A DNA stretch of 64,000 nucleotides from Zoroaster sp. YZ-2022 (GCA_029582265.1 CM055816.1:5203690-5267689), one strand, 5' to 3'; shown: positions 35,441 through 48,265, counted from the stretch's first letter. The notes: a model not told the origin generated them from the letters alone. Program-made: numbers and translations.

Positions 35441-35707
35441 TAAGGGAAAAGGTACATCATTGAGAAATACGTTTTAAGAAATAATAATTACATTTTTAAG
35501 AAAGAAGAAATTGTTAATATGCTTTTTTTGAATGGTAACCTTTTTAAAATCGACATAATTCAAATTTCAGTATGATAGAGCAATCTGGACGGAATCTTTT
35601 TTTTCAGAATGATTGATGACTGTATCAACTTAACAAATAATTATCTAAACCATACTTGGTGTTAAGTTGATAATCTGGCAATTACCAATGTTGTACCTTC
35701 CCTTTAA
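35441..35707. mobile_element. Family B MITE, probable founder of the 125-bp satellite
   Basis: About 267 bp from TTAAGGGAAAAGGTACATCA to GTTGTACCTTCCCTTTAA, inverted ends. Its right half contains the stem arms ATCAACTTAACA (35624-35635) and TGTTAAGTTGAT (35660-35671), as do all satellite units that follow. The 24-nt loop between the arms is in the opposite orientation to the satellite loops. Confidence 0.7.
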
Positions 35708-38700
35708 GTCTCAATACAATATTGTCGAGCTTATTGTATAATGACTGCATCAACTTAACACCAAGTATGCTTTAGATAATAATTTGTTAAGTTGATAATC
35801 TGGTCATTACCAATGTTGTACCTTCCCTTTAAGACTCAATACAATATTGTCGAGCTTATTGTATAATGACTGCATCAACTTAACACCAAGTATGCTTTAG
35901 ATAATAATTTGTTAAGTTGATAATCTGGTCATTACCAATGTTGTACCTTCCCTTTAAGTCTCAATACAATATTGTCGAGCTTATTGTATAATGACTGTAT
36001 CAACTTAACACCAAGTATGCTTTAGATACTAATTTGTTAAGTTGATAATCTGGTCATTACCAATGTTGTACCTTCCCTTTAAGACTCAATACAATATTGT
36101 CGAGCTTATTGTATAATGACTGCATCAACTTAACACCAAGTATGCTTTAGATAATAATTTGTTAAGTTGATAATCTGGTCATTACCAATGTTGTACCTTC
36201 CCTTTAAGTCTCAATACAATATTGTCGAGCTTATTGTATAATGACTGCATCAACTTAACACCAAGTATGCTTTAGATAATAATTTGTTAAGTTGATAATC
36301 TGCTCATTACCAATGTTGTACCTTCCCTTTAAGACTCAATACAATATTGTCGAGCTTATTGTATAATGACTGCATCAACTTAACACCAAGTATGCTTTAG
36401 ATAATAATTTGTTAAGTTGATAATCTGGTCATTACCAATGTTGTACCTTCCCTTTAAGTCTCAATACAATATTGTCGAGCTTATTGTATAATGACTGTAT
36501 CAACTTAACACCAAGTATGCTTTAGATACTAATTTGTTAAGTTGATAATCTGGTCATTACCAATGTTGTACCTTCCCTTTAAGACTCAATACAATATTGT
36601 CGAGCTTATTGTATAATGACTGCATCAACTTAACACCAAGTATGCTTTAGATAATAATTTGTTAAGTTGATAATCTGGTCATTACCAATGTTGTACCTTC
36701 CCTTTAAGTCTCAATACAATATTGTCGAGATTATTGTATAATGACTGCATCAACTTAACACCAAGTATGCTTTAGATAATAATTTGTTAAGTTGATAATC
36801 TGGTCATTACCAATGTTGTACCTTCCCTTTAAGACTCAATACAATATTGTCGAGCTTATTGTATAATGACTGCATCAACTTAACACCAAGTATGCTTTAG
36901 ATAATAATTTGTTAAGTTGATAATCTGGTCATTACCAATGTTGTAACTTCCCTTTAAGTCTCAATACAATATTGTCGAGCTTATTGTATAATGACTGCAT
37001 CAACTTAACACCAAGTATGCTTTAGATAATAATTTGTTAAGTTGATAATCTGGTCATTACCAATTTTGTAACTTACCTTTAAGACTCAATACAATATTGT
37101 CGAGCTTATTGTATAATGACTGTATCAACTTAACACCAAGTATGCTTTAGATAATAATTTGTTAAGTTGATAATCTGGTCATTACCAATGTTGTACCTTC
37201 CCTTTAAGACTCAATACAATATTGTCGAGCTTATTGTATAATGACTGCATCAACTTAACACCAAGTATGCTTTAGATAATAATTTGTTAAGTTGATAATC
37301 TGGTCATTACCAATGTTGTACCTTAGCTTTAAGTCTCAATACAATATTGTCGAGCTTATTGTATAATGACTGCATCAACTTAACACCAAGTATGCTTTAG
37401 ATAATAATTTGTTAAGTTGATAATCTGGTCATTACCAATGTTGTACCTTCCCTTTAAGACTCAATACAATATTGTCGAGCTTATTGTATAATGACTGCAT
37501 CAACTTAACACCTAGTATGCTTTAGATAATAATTTGTTAAGTTGATAATCTGGTCATTACCAATGTTGTACCTTCCCTTTAAGTCTCAATCCAATATTGT
37601 CGAGCTTATTGTATAATGACTGTATCAACTTAACACCAAGTATGCTTTAGATAATAATTTGTTAAGTTGATAATCTGGTCATTACCAATGTTGTACCTTC
37701 CCTTTAAGACTCAATACAATATTGTCGAGCTTATTGTATAATGACTGTATCAACTTAACACCAAGTATGCTTTAGATAATAATTTGTTAAGTTGATAATC
37801 TGGTCATTACCAATGTTGTACCTTCCCTTTAAGACTCAATACAATATTGTCGAGCTTATTGTATAATGACTGCATCAACTTAACACCAAGTATGCTTTAG
37901 ATAATAATTTGTTAAGTTGATAATCTGGTCATTACCAATGGTGTACCTTCCCTTTAAGTCTCAATACAATATTGTCGAGCTTATTGTATAATGACTGCAT
38001 CAACTTAACACCAAGTATGCTTTAGATAATAATTTGTTAAGTTGATAATCTGGTCATTACCAATGTTGTACCTTCCCTTTAAGACTCAATACAATATTGT
38101 CGAGCTTATTGTATAATGACTGCATCAACTTAACACCAAGTATGCTTTAGATAATAATTTGTTAAGTTGATAATCTGGTCATTACCAATGTTGTACCTTC
38201 CCTTTAAGTCTCAATACAATATTGTCGAGCTTATTGTATAATGACTGCATCAACTTAACACCAAGTATGCTTTAGATAATAATTTGTTAAGTTGATAATC
38301 TGGTCATTACCAATGTTGTACCTTCCCTTTAAGACTCAATACAATATTGTCGAGCTTATTGTATAATGACTGCATCAACTTAACACCAAGTATGCTTTAG
38401 ATAATAATTTGTTAAGTTGATAATCTGGTCATTACCAATGTTGTACCTTACCTTTAAGTCTCAATACAATATTGTCGAGCTCATTGTATAATGACTGCAT
38501 CAACTTAACACCAAGTATGCTTTAGATAATAATTTGTTAAGTTGATAATCTGGTCATTACCAATGTTGTACCTTCCCTTTAAGTCTCAATACAATATTGT
38601 CGAGCTTATTGTATAATGACTGCATCAACTTAACACCAAGTATGCTTTAGATAATAATTTGTTAAGTTGATAATCTGGTCATTACTAATGTTGTACCTTC

Positions 38701-39243
38701 CCTTTAAGTCTCAATACAATATTGTCGAGCTCATTGTATAATGACTGCATCAACTTAACACCAAGTATCCTTTAGATAATAATTTGTTAAGTAGATAATC
38801 TGGTCATTACCAATGTTGTACCTTCCCTTTAAGACTCAATACAATATTGTCGAGCTCATTGTATAATGACTGTATCAACTTAACACCAAGTATGCTTTAG
38901 ATAATAATTTGTTAAGTTGATAATCTGGTCATTACCAATGTTGTACCTTCCCTTTAAGACTCAATACAATATTGTCGAGCTCATTGTATAATGACTGTAT
39001 CAACGTAACACCAAGTATGCTTTAGATAATAATTTGTTAAGTAGATAATCTGGTCATTACCAATGTTGTACCTTCCCTTTAAGACTCAATACAATAATGT
39101 CGAGCTTATTGTATAATGACTGCATCAACTTAACACCAAGTATGCTTTAGATAATAATTTGTTAAGTTGATAATCTGGTCATTACCAATGTTGTACCTTC
39201 CCTTTAAGACTCAATACAATAATGTCGAGCTCATTGTATAATA
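35708..39243. repeat. 125-bp satellite array, about 28 units
   Basis: The anchor TCAATACAATATTGTCGAGC starts at 35711 and recurs to 39211: 28 steps of exactly 125 bp with no net length change. Each unit holds a 12-bp stem with a 24-nt loop and ends in TTGTACCTTCCCTTTAAG, the terminal repeat of the family B MITE. Units alternate AAGTC and AAGAC over most of the first 1.4 kb and again near 38 kb, a 250-bp dimer. Inside an intron of the EGF-module gene. No coding potential. Confidence 0.97.
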
Positions 39244-39294
39244 CACGAGGTCTATCTTCATGACATATGGGGTATTATTTACTGTATTTTCCAG

Positions 39295-39381
39295 ATTGTG
39301 AACTAGAATGCGACAGTACTCGTTTTCTCCATGGGTCTTTGTGTGAGTGTACACATTGCAGAAACAATAAACCGTGTTCAG
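39295..39381 (+). CDS. EGF-like module exon 4 (divergent)
   Basis: 87 nt, acceptor TTTTCCAG| and donor TCAG|GTAGAT, phase 1-1. Reads DCELECDSTRFLHGSLCECT and HCRNNKPCSG. Six cysteines, but the WSG motif is lost and the second half is shorter. The GTAGAT donor is weaker than in the other exons. It starts 52 bp after the satellite ends. The frame is intact, so I call it coding, with some doubt about use. Confidence 0.65.
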
Positions 39382-40093
39382 GTAGATCAAAACATGTTAA
39401 TGGTTTTCACTATTTTTAAAACTTATTCCTTCTCGAATACTGTGTGGAATTGTCCCAATACGGTATGTATTTCCCCGTATGATGACAATGAAAGATCGTG
39501 AATGGTTTGTTAATTAAAAAGGACTGATAGCCGAGAAAAGAAAAATAAATAATTTAATAACAAAAACCAATAAAATGTATCAAACCTTCCATTGCTATCC
39601 TACGAAAAAACTGCATGCAACATATGGAATGTTACATGCAGTTTACCTTAATAAGAAGGTGACAACTAGTTTTATCCTTTGCAAATACTGAGAGTCGGCA
39701 GAGAATAATCCAAAGTTGTCACATAGGACTCTTTCAATAGTGCCCACTCATGATTGTCCATTGACAAACTGCACATTGAATATAACGTGAAGCTTTATTT
39801 GCAGTTAAATGGACAACATCGTCACGATCAAAGCAGACTTTCAACAGGGCATGGAATCGGTGTCCTAGTTTCACAGTGACTGAAAATGACTAAATTTGTG
39901 CAGCAGTAACGGTAATATTACCTTATGTGGGGTATTATTTTCAGTCACTAGTTAATCTAGAAACTAGCACTCCTATTCCATGCTCTGTTGATTCTGTCTA
40001 TATTACCCCATTAAACTGATGATAGCATTCCATAGAATTGTTCTTGTCTGAGATGCGGTCACCTTCTGACACTTTCACTGATTGGTTGTTTGA
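39382..40093. other. Intron with MITE
   Basis: GACTGATAGC and AT-rich sequence, a local inverted repeat around ACTGCATGCAACATATGGAA/ACATGCAGT (39612-39643), and a family A MITE. Confidence 0.5.
39809..40010. mobile_element. TTAA-type MITE family A, copy 6
   Basis: 202 bp between TTAA at 39805 and TTAA at 40011. Left end ATGGACAACATCGTCACGAT; right end diverged. Core words GGGCATGGAATCGG and ACTAGCACTCCTATTCCATG. Confidence 0.8.
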
Positions 40094-40095
40094 TA

Positions 40096-42651
40096 CACTC
40101 ACTGTCCATAAGTATTGCAACATTGAAATTCACACCAAAGTTCAGTTTGGAGAACTGTGTTACAATAATTAGGTGTTCGAGCTACAGCGCGAATTCCCCC
40201 TCCCCCTCCTCCCCCTCCCCCTCCCCCTCCCTTGAGTCCGGAACTTGAGTCCGGTAAGCTATCCCAATCCGACCTCTCCTTCCGGTCGAAACCGGAAGTT
40301 GAAAATTTTCAAACAATCATATCTCATGAACCACAGAAGATATTTTCACAATCTTTGCATCATCTTAAAGACCTTGAACTGCCACATTTCTTACACAGAC
40401 ATGACCCCAATTTGACCTCTCATTCCGGTCGAAAACGGAAGTTTAAATGAACAACTTTTCAGAAGTACTATAATATGCACGGCCCATTGCGTGTGAACCG
40501 GAAGTTGAAAATTTTCAAACAATCATATCTCATGAACCACAGAAGATATTTTCACAATCTTTGCATCATCTTAAAGACCTTGAACTGTCACATTTCTTAT
40601 ACAGACATGACCCCAATTTGACCTCTCATTCCGGTCGAAAACGGAAGTTTAAATGAACAACTTTTCAGAAGTACTATAATATGCACGGCCCATTGCGTGT
40701 GAACGGCCTTGACACACACAGACAAGAGTACACTGTATTACATTCACTGTACACAGCAGTATCTAATTATAATATAATACATCGCCTGCACTATCGTTGT
40801 CCTTTATTTCCAGCTGTTATTTTTGTACACAGTTTTGGAATTGGTAATGCTTGTTCTAAATCTAAGAGTGAATTCTAACAGATCGTGTTTGGCATTCATG
40901 ACTTCAATTACCTGATCTTGACGTATGATGTTTCACATCTTTTCGCGATTGATGCAGTCAAATTAACAATTTCTTTTCTTTTTATTATTTTATCAACTTA
41001 ATTAAATTTAATTTTGCAAATGGAATAATGTGTATAGTTTTAAAACGAAAAACATCAGCAACTTCCAACAATGATTGTTTAATAACCAATGTGGCAGAAA
41101 AAGCGTCTAGAATAACAAAATGGTTAGTAACGTTTCCCAAAATTGTTGGGTATTTATTTTTAAATATTGGTTTTTTTGGTTAGGCAGCTAGCAAAGTTCT
41201 AAATGGTTAGTGCAGGTTTTTTTCATTTTAATTTATGCAATAACCAAATGATATGTTTCATTATATTTTTAGTCTTTGATATTTATATAAAAACAGCAAA
41301 AATAAATAAATAAATATAAAAAGATTAAGGCCTAAATATTTAAGTATATTGTGGTGTTCGTAAAAGTAAGTTTTTTCTTCATTCATAAAGTGACTAGTAA
41401 CTTTTCCAAAAATGACATCACAGATCACAAAGCCTCCATCTCAGTTATTTCATCTCAGTTATTTTGTCATGATCATGAAGAAGAATAATTGTGTCATTAT
41501 GGACAGTTATCGATAGTCTAGTGTTGATGTTTCTAGATAATTAATGCTAGCTCTTAGTGTACAATCCTTCTTGATCTATTTTTACACCAGTCAAAGTTAA
41601 TTATTGTTATACTTTTAGACTTTCTATTCACAGCTGTGAGACCGAGTGGTGCTGATGATGGATGTGTGGGCAATGTGTTTGAGGATCACCTGCCTCTTTC
41701 TGCGCATCGTGATTGGATAGATTTCCATCATAACAAATTTATATCGTTCTTATTAGCTATTAGATTGCTCATGAATATATGTTCATCATGTTACATTTCA
41801 TTGTTATACCTTGTCTGTACGAACGTAGGCGCTCTGTAAACTGCGAAAATGGACTGTATAATAATCTGTAAATTTATTTGTACAGTCAAAACATAGTTGC
41901 GGAGTTCAAAGAACCTTAAAGCTTAACAAATAGTTAGACCTTAACATATAGTTCCAGGTAACGTTGTGACATCATGGTGAGGTCATCTAATGAATTATTA
42001 CGTAATTAATTATAATAAAACTATATATTTTATATCTTGTGAACCACAATAGATAATTTCTGGATTCCTTCATAATCATACAGAACATGGAGGACTCGAC
42101 ATTTGATACAAAGGCATGACCTTATGGACTCTTACTTCCGGTCAAAACTGGAAGTTCAAGTTTAAAAACAGTGGCAGGTTTTAAAAAGTCACCTTTTGCT
42201 ATCTTGAGAAAACAGACAGAATTTTACCAAATTTGGCACAATTGACACCCATATTATGAGGAAATATTTTGTGAAGTATGAATGACGTCACATGATTGAA
42301 CCGGAAGTTAAAGTTCAGTATAACACAATATGTGGTATTTTAATTACATATTATGAAAACTCATATCTCCTGAAGTAACTCTTGTCTTTCAACAACTTTG
42401 GGTGATGACGTCATATTAGATACACTCGAACACCCTGAGTTTGTTTTTAACAAACTCTATACCTCTAGTTTATTTTATTTTATTTACACTACTTAAGACT
42501 TCTTGACAGTGCCTGTGTTTTGAAGTCAATGTTCTTTTTTACTGTTCTTGCTATGTAATACATGATTGATGAAATCGGATTAAATGATCATCTCACCTGT
42601 TACTGTAAAGTGCTATTTTGAGCATGTTGCAATACTTTTGGCCAGTGAGTG
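40096..42651. mobile_element. Tc1/mariner-like non-autonomous element (2.56 kb)
   Basis: TA|CACTCACTGTCCATAAGTAT at the left and ATACTTTTGGCCAGTGAGTG|TA at the right: inverted ends next to TA dinucleotides, as in Tc1/mariner elements. Inside are a C-rich run (40195-40232), a 211-bp tandem duplication (40283-40703, with CCGGAAGTTGAAAATTTTC) and a related diverged block at 42040-42330. No transposase frame was found, so it would need to be moved in trans. Confidence 0.75.
40283..40703. repeat. 211-bp tandem duplication
   Basis: Two near-identical copies starting AACCGGAAGTTGAAAATTTT and containing TCATATCTCATGAACCACAG and GCACGGCCCATTGCGTGTGA. Confidence 0.9.
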
Positions 42652-42653
42652 TA

Positions 42654-43854
42654 GATATCTTGATTCAAGGAGAGCAAGAATACTCGTAGAAGAATTTTGA
42701 CAATATTATTATTATCCAATGTTGAGCCTTCCTTTTATTAATGCGCATATCAATATTATTGTTGATCCTTTCCCACTGCACCGCCCTATATCTACCATGT
42801 ATAAGTATTGTCATATAATTGTCCTAATCCCTACATTGAGACATACACAAAGTGACAATTCCCATGCTGGCAAACAATAAAGATTGTCTGTAAATGTCAT
42901 GCTTTCATATTATCGAAATCTTCACCCTTTGGGCGACGTATTAGGTCACCAAAACTCAGCTCTGTATCTGTAATAAATTTCAGATTTGGTTAACCCCCAC
43001 AATGGCCAACATGAAGTGAATTAAAAATCCATTATAATCTTGACCGTCGAAATGGACAACACATTTAATTACAAAAATGCATTTGTATATCTTAATACAT
43101 CCGAAGCCCTTCACTTAAAAATATAACAGAGCAATCTATCATTGATCATCTATAGCAGATATACAGAAGTATTTACGTGGAATTGCCATAATAAGCTTGT
43201 CTCAAGCCTGCAATAAATGAAGTATAAATAAATGAATAGATAAATAAATAAATTAGAAGAAAACATTATGGCTCGGTAGCGGATGCACCACTACTTGTTT
43301 TCCTTAAATCGTTAGTCAGAATCCAAACTGTCATCTACAGAAATTAATTGGTAAAATCACGTGACACCATTGAACAAATAATTTGACTCCAAATGTATTT
43401 GATTGAAGAATCCCATCCATAAGACACGTGATCTATCTTCGTTGTCTACGTCACGGTAGCCCCAAATGTTTCGGTTGTGTCCTACAATCCCGGCCAAAAT
43501 AGTTGGGACACGTGACAATAAACATACCCTCCCCTGTCCCCCGCTCCCCGCTCCCCGCTCCCCCGCTCCCCCCACCAATGTTTGTTATCTCCAGCCGGAG
43601 CACAGACCTTGGAATGAGAGCCAACATTGTCAGGGGGCCGGGGAGGGCGGCCCAGCGAGATTTGACCGGGATTGTCTGAATTCCCTTGTAGTATTTGTGA
43701 GCGACATGCCCATATTATCCATGCGCTTCTTGTCTGTCTTTGTGAATTTTATTTTATTTCAGTTTTTTATTTTATTTTATTATTACAGTTAGTACTATTA
43801 TTTTTTACCTGGAGGGGTGTTTGGTTTTGTTTCCCAAACATGAAATGGCATCCA
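42654..43854. other. Gene-free intronic stretch
   Basis: No gene. CCCGCTCC microsatellite at 43537-43575 and a (TTTTA)n run near 43750. Confidence 0.5.
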
Positions 43855-44300
43855 AAGGTTGAATTGAAGAACATTTATTTTGGGGAAAAATAATACAATA
43901 TTATTGCAGATTTACCCTAACGTGTGATAAGTACTGTATACTCATTGTTTACCGAGTGCGGCGGAGAAAAACACACAATTGCTTTACACGGGTGGGATTC
44001 GAACCTACGATCACCGCGTTCCAACGCACGTGTCTCAACCACTACACCACCGCGGTACGCGCTGACGCGGACAGTAAGGTTGAATTAAAGAACATTGGGA
44101 AAAATACAACAACATTTAAAACAAAAATAATACAATATTATTGTTGATTTTACCATAATGTGTGACAAGCACTGTATACTCTGAGTTTCCCGAGTGCTGC
44201 GGACAAAAATCACAATAATTCTACTAAGGTAGGACTCGAACCTATGATCCCCGCGTTCCACAGCAGGTGTCTTATCCTCTATACCACCGTGGTATCCGCC
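43855..44300 (-). mobile_element. Two tandem tRNA-derived SINE copies
   Basis: Each ~221-bp copy has AAGGTTGAATT at one end, a TGTATACTC block, and a tRNA-like head on the minus strand: GGTGGTGTAGTGGTT as A box and GTAGGTTCGAATCCCAC as B box in the left copy; GGTGGTATAGAGGATAAGAC and ATAGGTTCGAGTCCTACC in the right. The anticodon arm does not fold cleanly with a 7-nt loop, so I call SINE rather than tRNA gene. Confidence 0.75.
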
Positions 44301-44577
44301 GACAATACCCCAGTTCATATGCCGATGGATAATGTAACCACGGTTCACCACTGGACAATAAAGGAGAGTCACTCCCTTCCTTTCTATTTTGGTATCGATG
44401 GATCACCGTTGGATTTTTCGTCAAAATAACGGAATGAGGGGATGAAATCAAATTGAAGAGGCTTGTATGTTGTTTGTGTATCCTAATGTGCTTTTCGCGT
44501 TGAACACAAACTCTCTTTTGGGAACTTATGGACAAAAATGGCATGGTGAACCGTCATGGTGAACCGTGCACCCTATA
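44301..44577. other. Short stretch between SINEs and CACTA-like element
   Basis: Nothing recognised apart from a repeated ATGGTGAACCGT near 44541. Confidence 0.4.
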
Positions 44578-44812
44578 CACTCTTAAAACTCCCGGGTCAA
44601 ACTGTTGACCCTTTTGCCGGGTCAAATATTGTTGACCCATTTCTGGGTCAATTTTCTTATCGGTGACGTCATGTCAGCAAATCAGCCATTTTGATTGGAC
44701 GAAAAGAAATACGTCACGCAGCTGTGCAGGTCACATTTTTCCAACCGCCATTTTTAACTACGATACGATGTCTTTTGTTTCGTCCCAATGATCGTTGGAG
44801 AATCGTTTCACA

Positions 44813-44852
44813 ATGAATGGAAGGGGTCTTCATTACTTTGTTTCATTTGAAG
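44813..44852 (+). other. Candidate first exon inside the CACTA-like element
   Basis: ATG, 13 codons, then G|GTATGT donor. A TTTCAG acceptor follows at 45510, but the joined frame meets TAA after 13 codons. Either non-coding exons, decay, or chance. Confidence 0.25.
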
Positions 44853-47288
44853 GTATGTAAACTTTCACATTTATTATACATGTATGTTTGTTTTAGTACA
44901 CAGATAATGACTACAAAACCATGGTTATAAGTATAACGTTAACATTAGTTTGTGCTGCCAGGTCATGTGCTGGCCATGTAAATGTGTATTTTGTGTGGTT
45001 GACTATGTATGTGTATGCTAGCTATTACTGTACAACCCATTGTCATTGTTCTGTAAAATGGATGGAGGGGTCATCATGATATGTGGACATGATCTGTTAG
45101 CTGTTTTATTAACAAAATACACACACACATGGGGGATGTTACAGTACTACTAACGTTACTAGTTAGTAGGCAATTTGGCATATCAGTATTTCATATCGTG
45201 GTGGTTGCTGCACTGCAGTTTATACTTGCACTTTTCTTACTATAAGTAGGCCTGAAACAATCACCACCTTTATTGAGATAATGAAAATGTCACATGGAGG
45301 AGGGAAGAGGTCACATGTATTATATTCTATTCTAACGCCTAACTTAAAGGCATTTTTCTGAAATTGCGTTATTTTTTCCTGATAATATTATTAATAACAT
45401 GAGGGGTTTCTGACTTATGTGTGTTTTGTTAGCATGACCCATTATTCTTCATCCCTCTTTGAAAACATTTACATGTAATTTTGTTTTTACATGATATGTT
45501 TATATTTCAGATCAATGGTTGATCATGCTTGCTACAGTTTACACTACTTAAGGGTCAGGATGATGAACATCATGTAAGTTTTTCTGCATTCAAACAATTA
45601 TTTATTAATTTTTGATGAATCCATGCCCCCCACAGAAAAAAAGAGAAAATGGAAAAACAGGAACATGGGCAGATTAAGTTTGGAAAACTAATATTACTTA
45701 AGGCTGTGTGTTTTTGGTTTATATTTCAGGAACCGGATACCCCAAAAAGGGGAATCTTCGGCTACCCGTAAATAAATTGTAAAACACTTAAATACTCCCG
45801 AATGTATAAAATAACCAATATGAACACAATTTTCTCTTGTTTAATTAGAGTCTTAATAAATGTGGACTTATTGTAATACTTTTCCCGCCTCAATATTACA
45901 AATGACTTGAACACAAAAAATGTTAACAAAAATTTGGAGACTTCCATTTGTGTGGCTTAAATGTTTAGTCAATTTTTAAAAAGTCATTTACAGGTAATTG
46001 GAACTGAAAAATGGAACCGGGTAATGACAGTTTCAGTCATCCGGATACCTGGCACAGCCTTATCCCTAATCGGCTCCTATAATACACAAAAATCATTAGC
46101 CACTGAAAATATTTCTTATTCAATTATTTTACTGTCCACAGATAGCCCAGACTGTGAGTTTGCAGTGAGGCGCAACCTTGTTCCTTCCATCTTCACCATC
46201 AGAGTTAAGGCGGTTGAAGGGCAAAAGGCAACTCTATAGTCATGCCACTATAGGATGCCACCAAAGGATGCCACCAAGTCATTTATTGACCGGTAAGGAT
46301 GTGACTGTTAATAACCTATTGCATTTTAAAGTGCATTCTGGGAATCTGGTGACAAATCCCATAGCATGCAAATCATTTGAAGTACACAGGCATAGGCCTA
46401 ATGGTGCACCAAATTTGTAAAAGATGTGTTGTCGTTCAATTCCTAGCATGCATTGAGAAAGCTTAAAATGTTTATTGTTTCTTTTTACATTGAATAAGTG
46501 ATTGATTAGCCATCATTTTGTAAGCCTCATGAATTCTTAGGCATGTATCATCACCATCTAAGCTGAGATTGTATTAGCAGAATCTTAATTATGAATAACA
46601 ATTTAGGAATTTCAATTTCTAGAAAAACTTCAACATTATATACATTGGTATCGGTACATATTGAATATACATGTATCTTATTTAGTATAAATTGTACATG
46701 TCATTGTATACAGCCCATCATATCATAACTAGACACAAGTATTGAACCTTCACACTTTTAAAATAAATTTTCCACCGTTTTTACTCCAGATTGGAACCAT
46801 TGAACCCTTGTCATACAAAAGTGTTACACAAACAGCTACTTGTGCTACCGCTACGAGGTGTGTCAGAGTCTGTATAACTTTGTAATCCAATGGCCAGGAG
46901 TTGAGGTTGATGATCTATTCTTCAAAGGAGTTAATGTATGTTTCAAATTAATTTATATAGACCTATCCTATCTGTGGCAGTCTGTACCTTCATGGGAATT
47001 GTTTTTTCAGGACCTTAAGACACATCTAGGTTATTCAAGGTATTTTTGTAACATGTTAGAACAATGATAGTACTGAGGAATTTTTTGACTGGACCCAACG
47101 AATCTAGACTAAGTTGATACCAGTACCAATCCTGAGAAATATTTCCTTATCATTCAGAACGTTTTCTCTCAAGACCTCCAAATGACTGCTGGTGCTACAG
47201 CTTAGGCACGTTAGGAATGATAGCAAAATCACAGATAAACAGAAAAAAGTTATTTGCTGTTTTTTTCGAAAATTAACACCTATTGATT

Positions 47289-47764
47289 ACAGGATGTGAG
47301 ACGTACTAAATAATAATGGTTTTATTTTACACCTTATAATTATTTAACAATATTACAATTTGAAATAAACATGTTGCGTCTTCCGGTATATTTTTAATTG
47401 ATTTATTTTCTTTAAAAATAATAGTCTTCTGGAACGCCCACAAAAAATAGGCCACTTGCTCGATTCCACCACCGATGTCACCATGGCGTAATTTATTCAT
47501 GGGCATTCCAAAGGACAACTATTTTTAAACTGTTAAATGGCTCAGTCCACCCCATGGGTATATTATGTAATGGATGTGACGTCGGTAGCGGAATCGAGCA
47601 AGTGGCCCATTTTTTGCGGCGTTCCAAAAGACTATTATTTTTTAAGAAAATAAATAAATAAAAAATATACCGGAAAATGCAATATGTTTATTTCAAATTG
47701 TTTTATTGTTAAATAATTATAAGGTGTTAAAAAAAACATTGTTATTTAGTACGTCTCACATCCT
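47289..47764. mobile_element. Foldback element with ~200-bp arms
   Basis: AGGATGTGAGACGTACTAAA at 47291 is mirrored by TTTAGTACGTCTCACATCCT at 47745. Similarity runs inward through TTATAATTATTTAACAAT and CCACTTGCTCGATTCC / GGAATCGAGCAAGTGG. The spacer is about 70 bp. No coding capacity. Confidence 0.85.
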
Positions 47765-48077
47765 TTTAATTTTGTTCAAGTTAGTTTTGTGATGTGTTTA
47801 TTAAAAACTAGATTATTTTAGTGAATTAAAAAAAGACGAGAAAAGAGACAAGAAAAAGTGTTTTAATAACAGAAAAACGTTTTAAAGTCTTCATTTTTAA
47901 AAACTTTGCGAAACCAAATACTCTTTTAATAAAGGTTCCACATATCTTGACAACATTTTCCCAGGTTAATAACTTGATGTGTAATTGTGTTCCCAAATGC
48001 ACAGATATTCTTACTTTTTCAGGTTAGTTATTTCACTGATGCGCTACAGGGGTAGCGAGGTCTGCGGGGGGGAAACC

Positions 48078-48265
48078 CCACAAGCAACTTGGGTGGGACT
48101 GAAACCCACGACCTTCCACATTCTAGAGCAGACATCTTACTCACTCGACCAACGAGCTTGCCTGATGGCGAGAGGATGTGGAAGGTCACAGGTTGAGTCC
48201 CACCCAAGCGGCCTGTAGGTTTTTTCCCGCAGACCTCGCAAAACACTGAGTCGTCGGTAAAGTGC
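48078..48265. mobile_element. Inverted pair of tRNA-SINE heads
   Basis: CTTGGGTGGGACTGAAACCC (minus-strand B box) is mirrored by GGTTGAGTCCCACCCAAG (plus-strand B box) about 110 bp on, with CTTCCACAT / ATGTGGAAGG between. Followed by GGTTTTTTCCCGCAGACCTC. Confidence 0.65.

Noticed and set aside
35708..39243. CRISPR-like array (regular palindromic repeats)
   Set aside because: Units are contiguous and identical, with no unique spacers; eukaryotic satellite.
43980..44060. Functional tRNA gene on the minus strand
   Set aside because: A and B boxes are good, but the anticodon arm does not give a proper 7-nt loop, and a second diverged copy follows with the same tail, as expected for a SINE.
43956..44147. 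ORF containing GFEPT
   Set aside because: This motif is the translated complement of a tRNA-type B box; the ORF is a shadow of the SINE.
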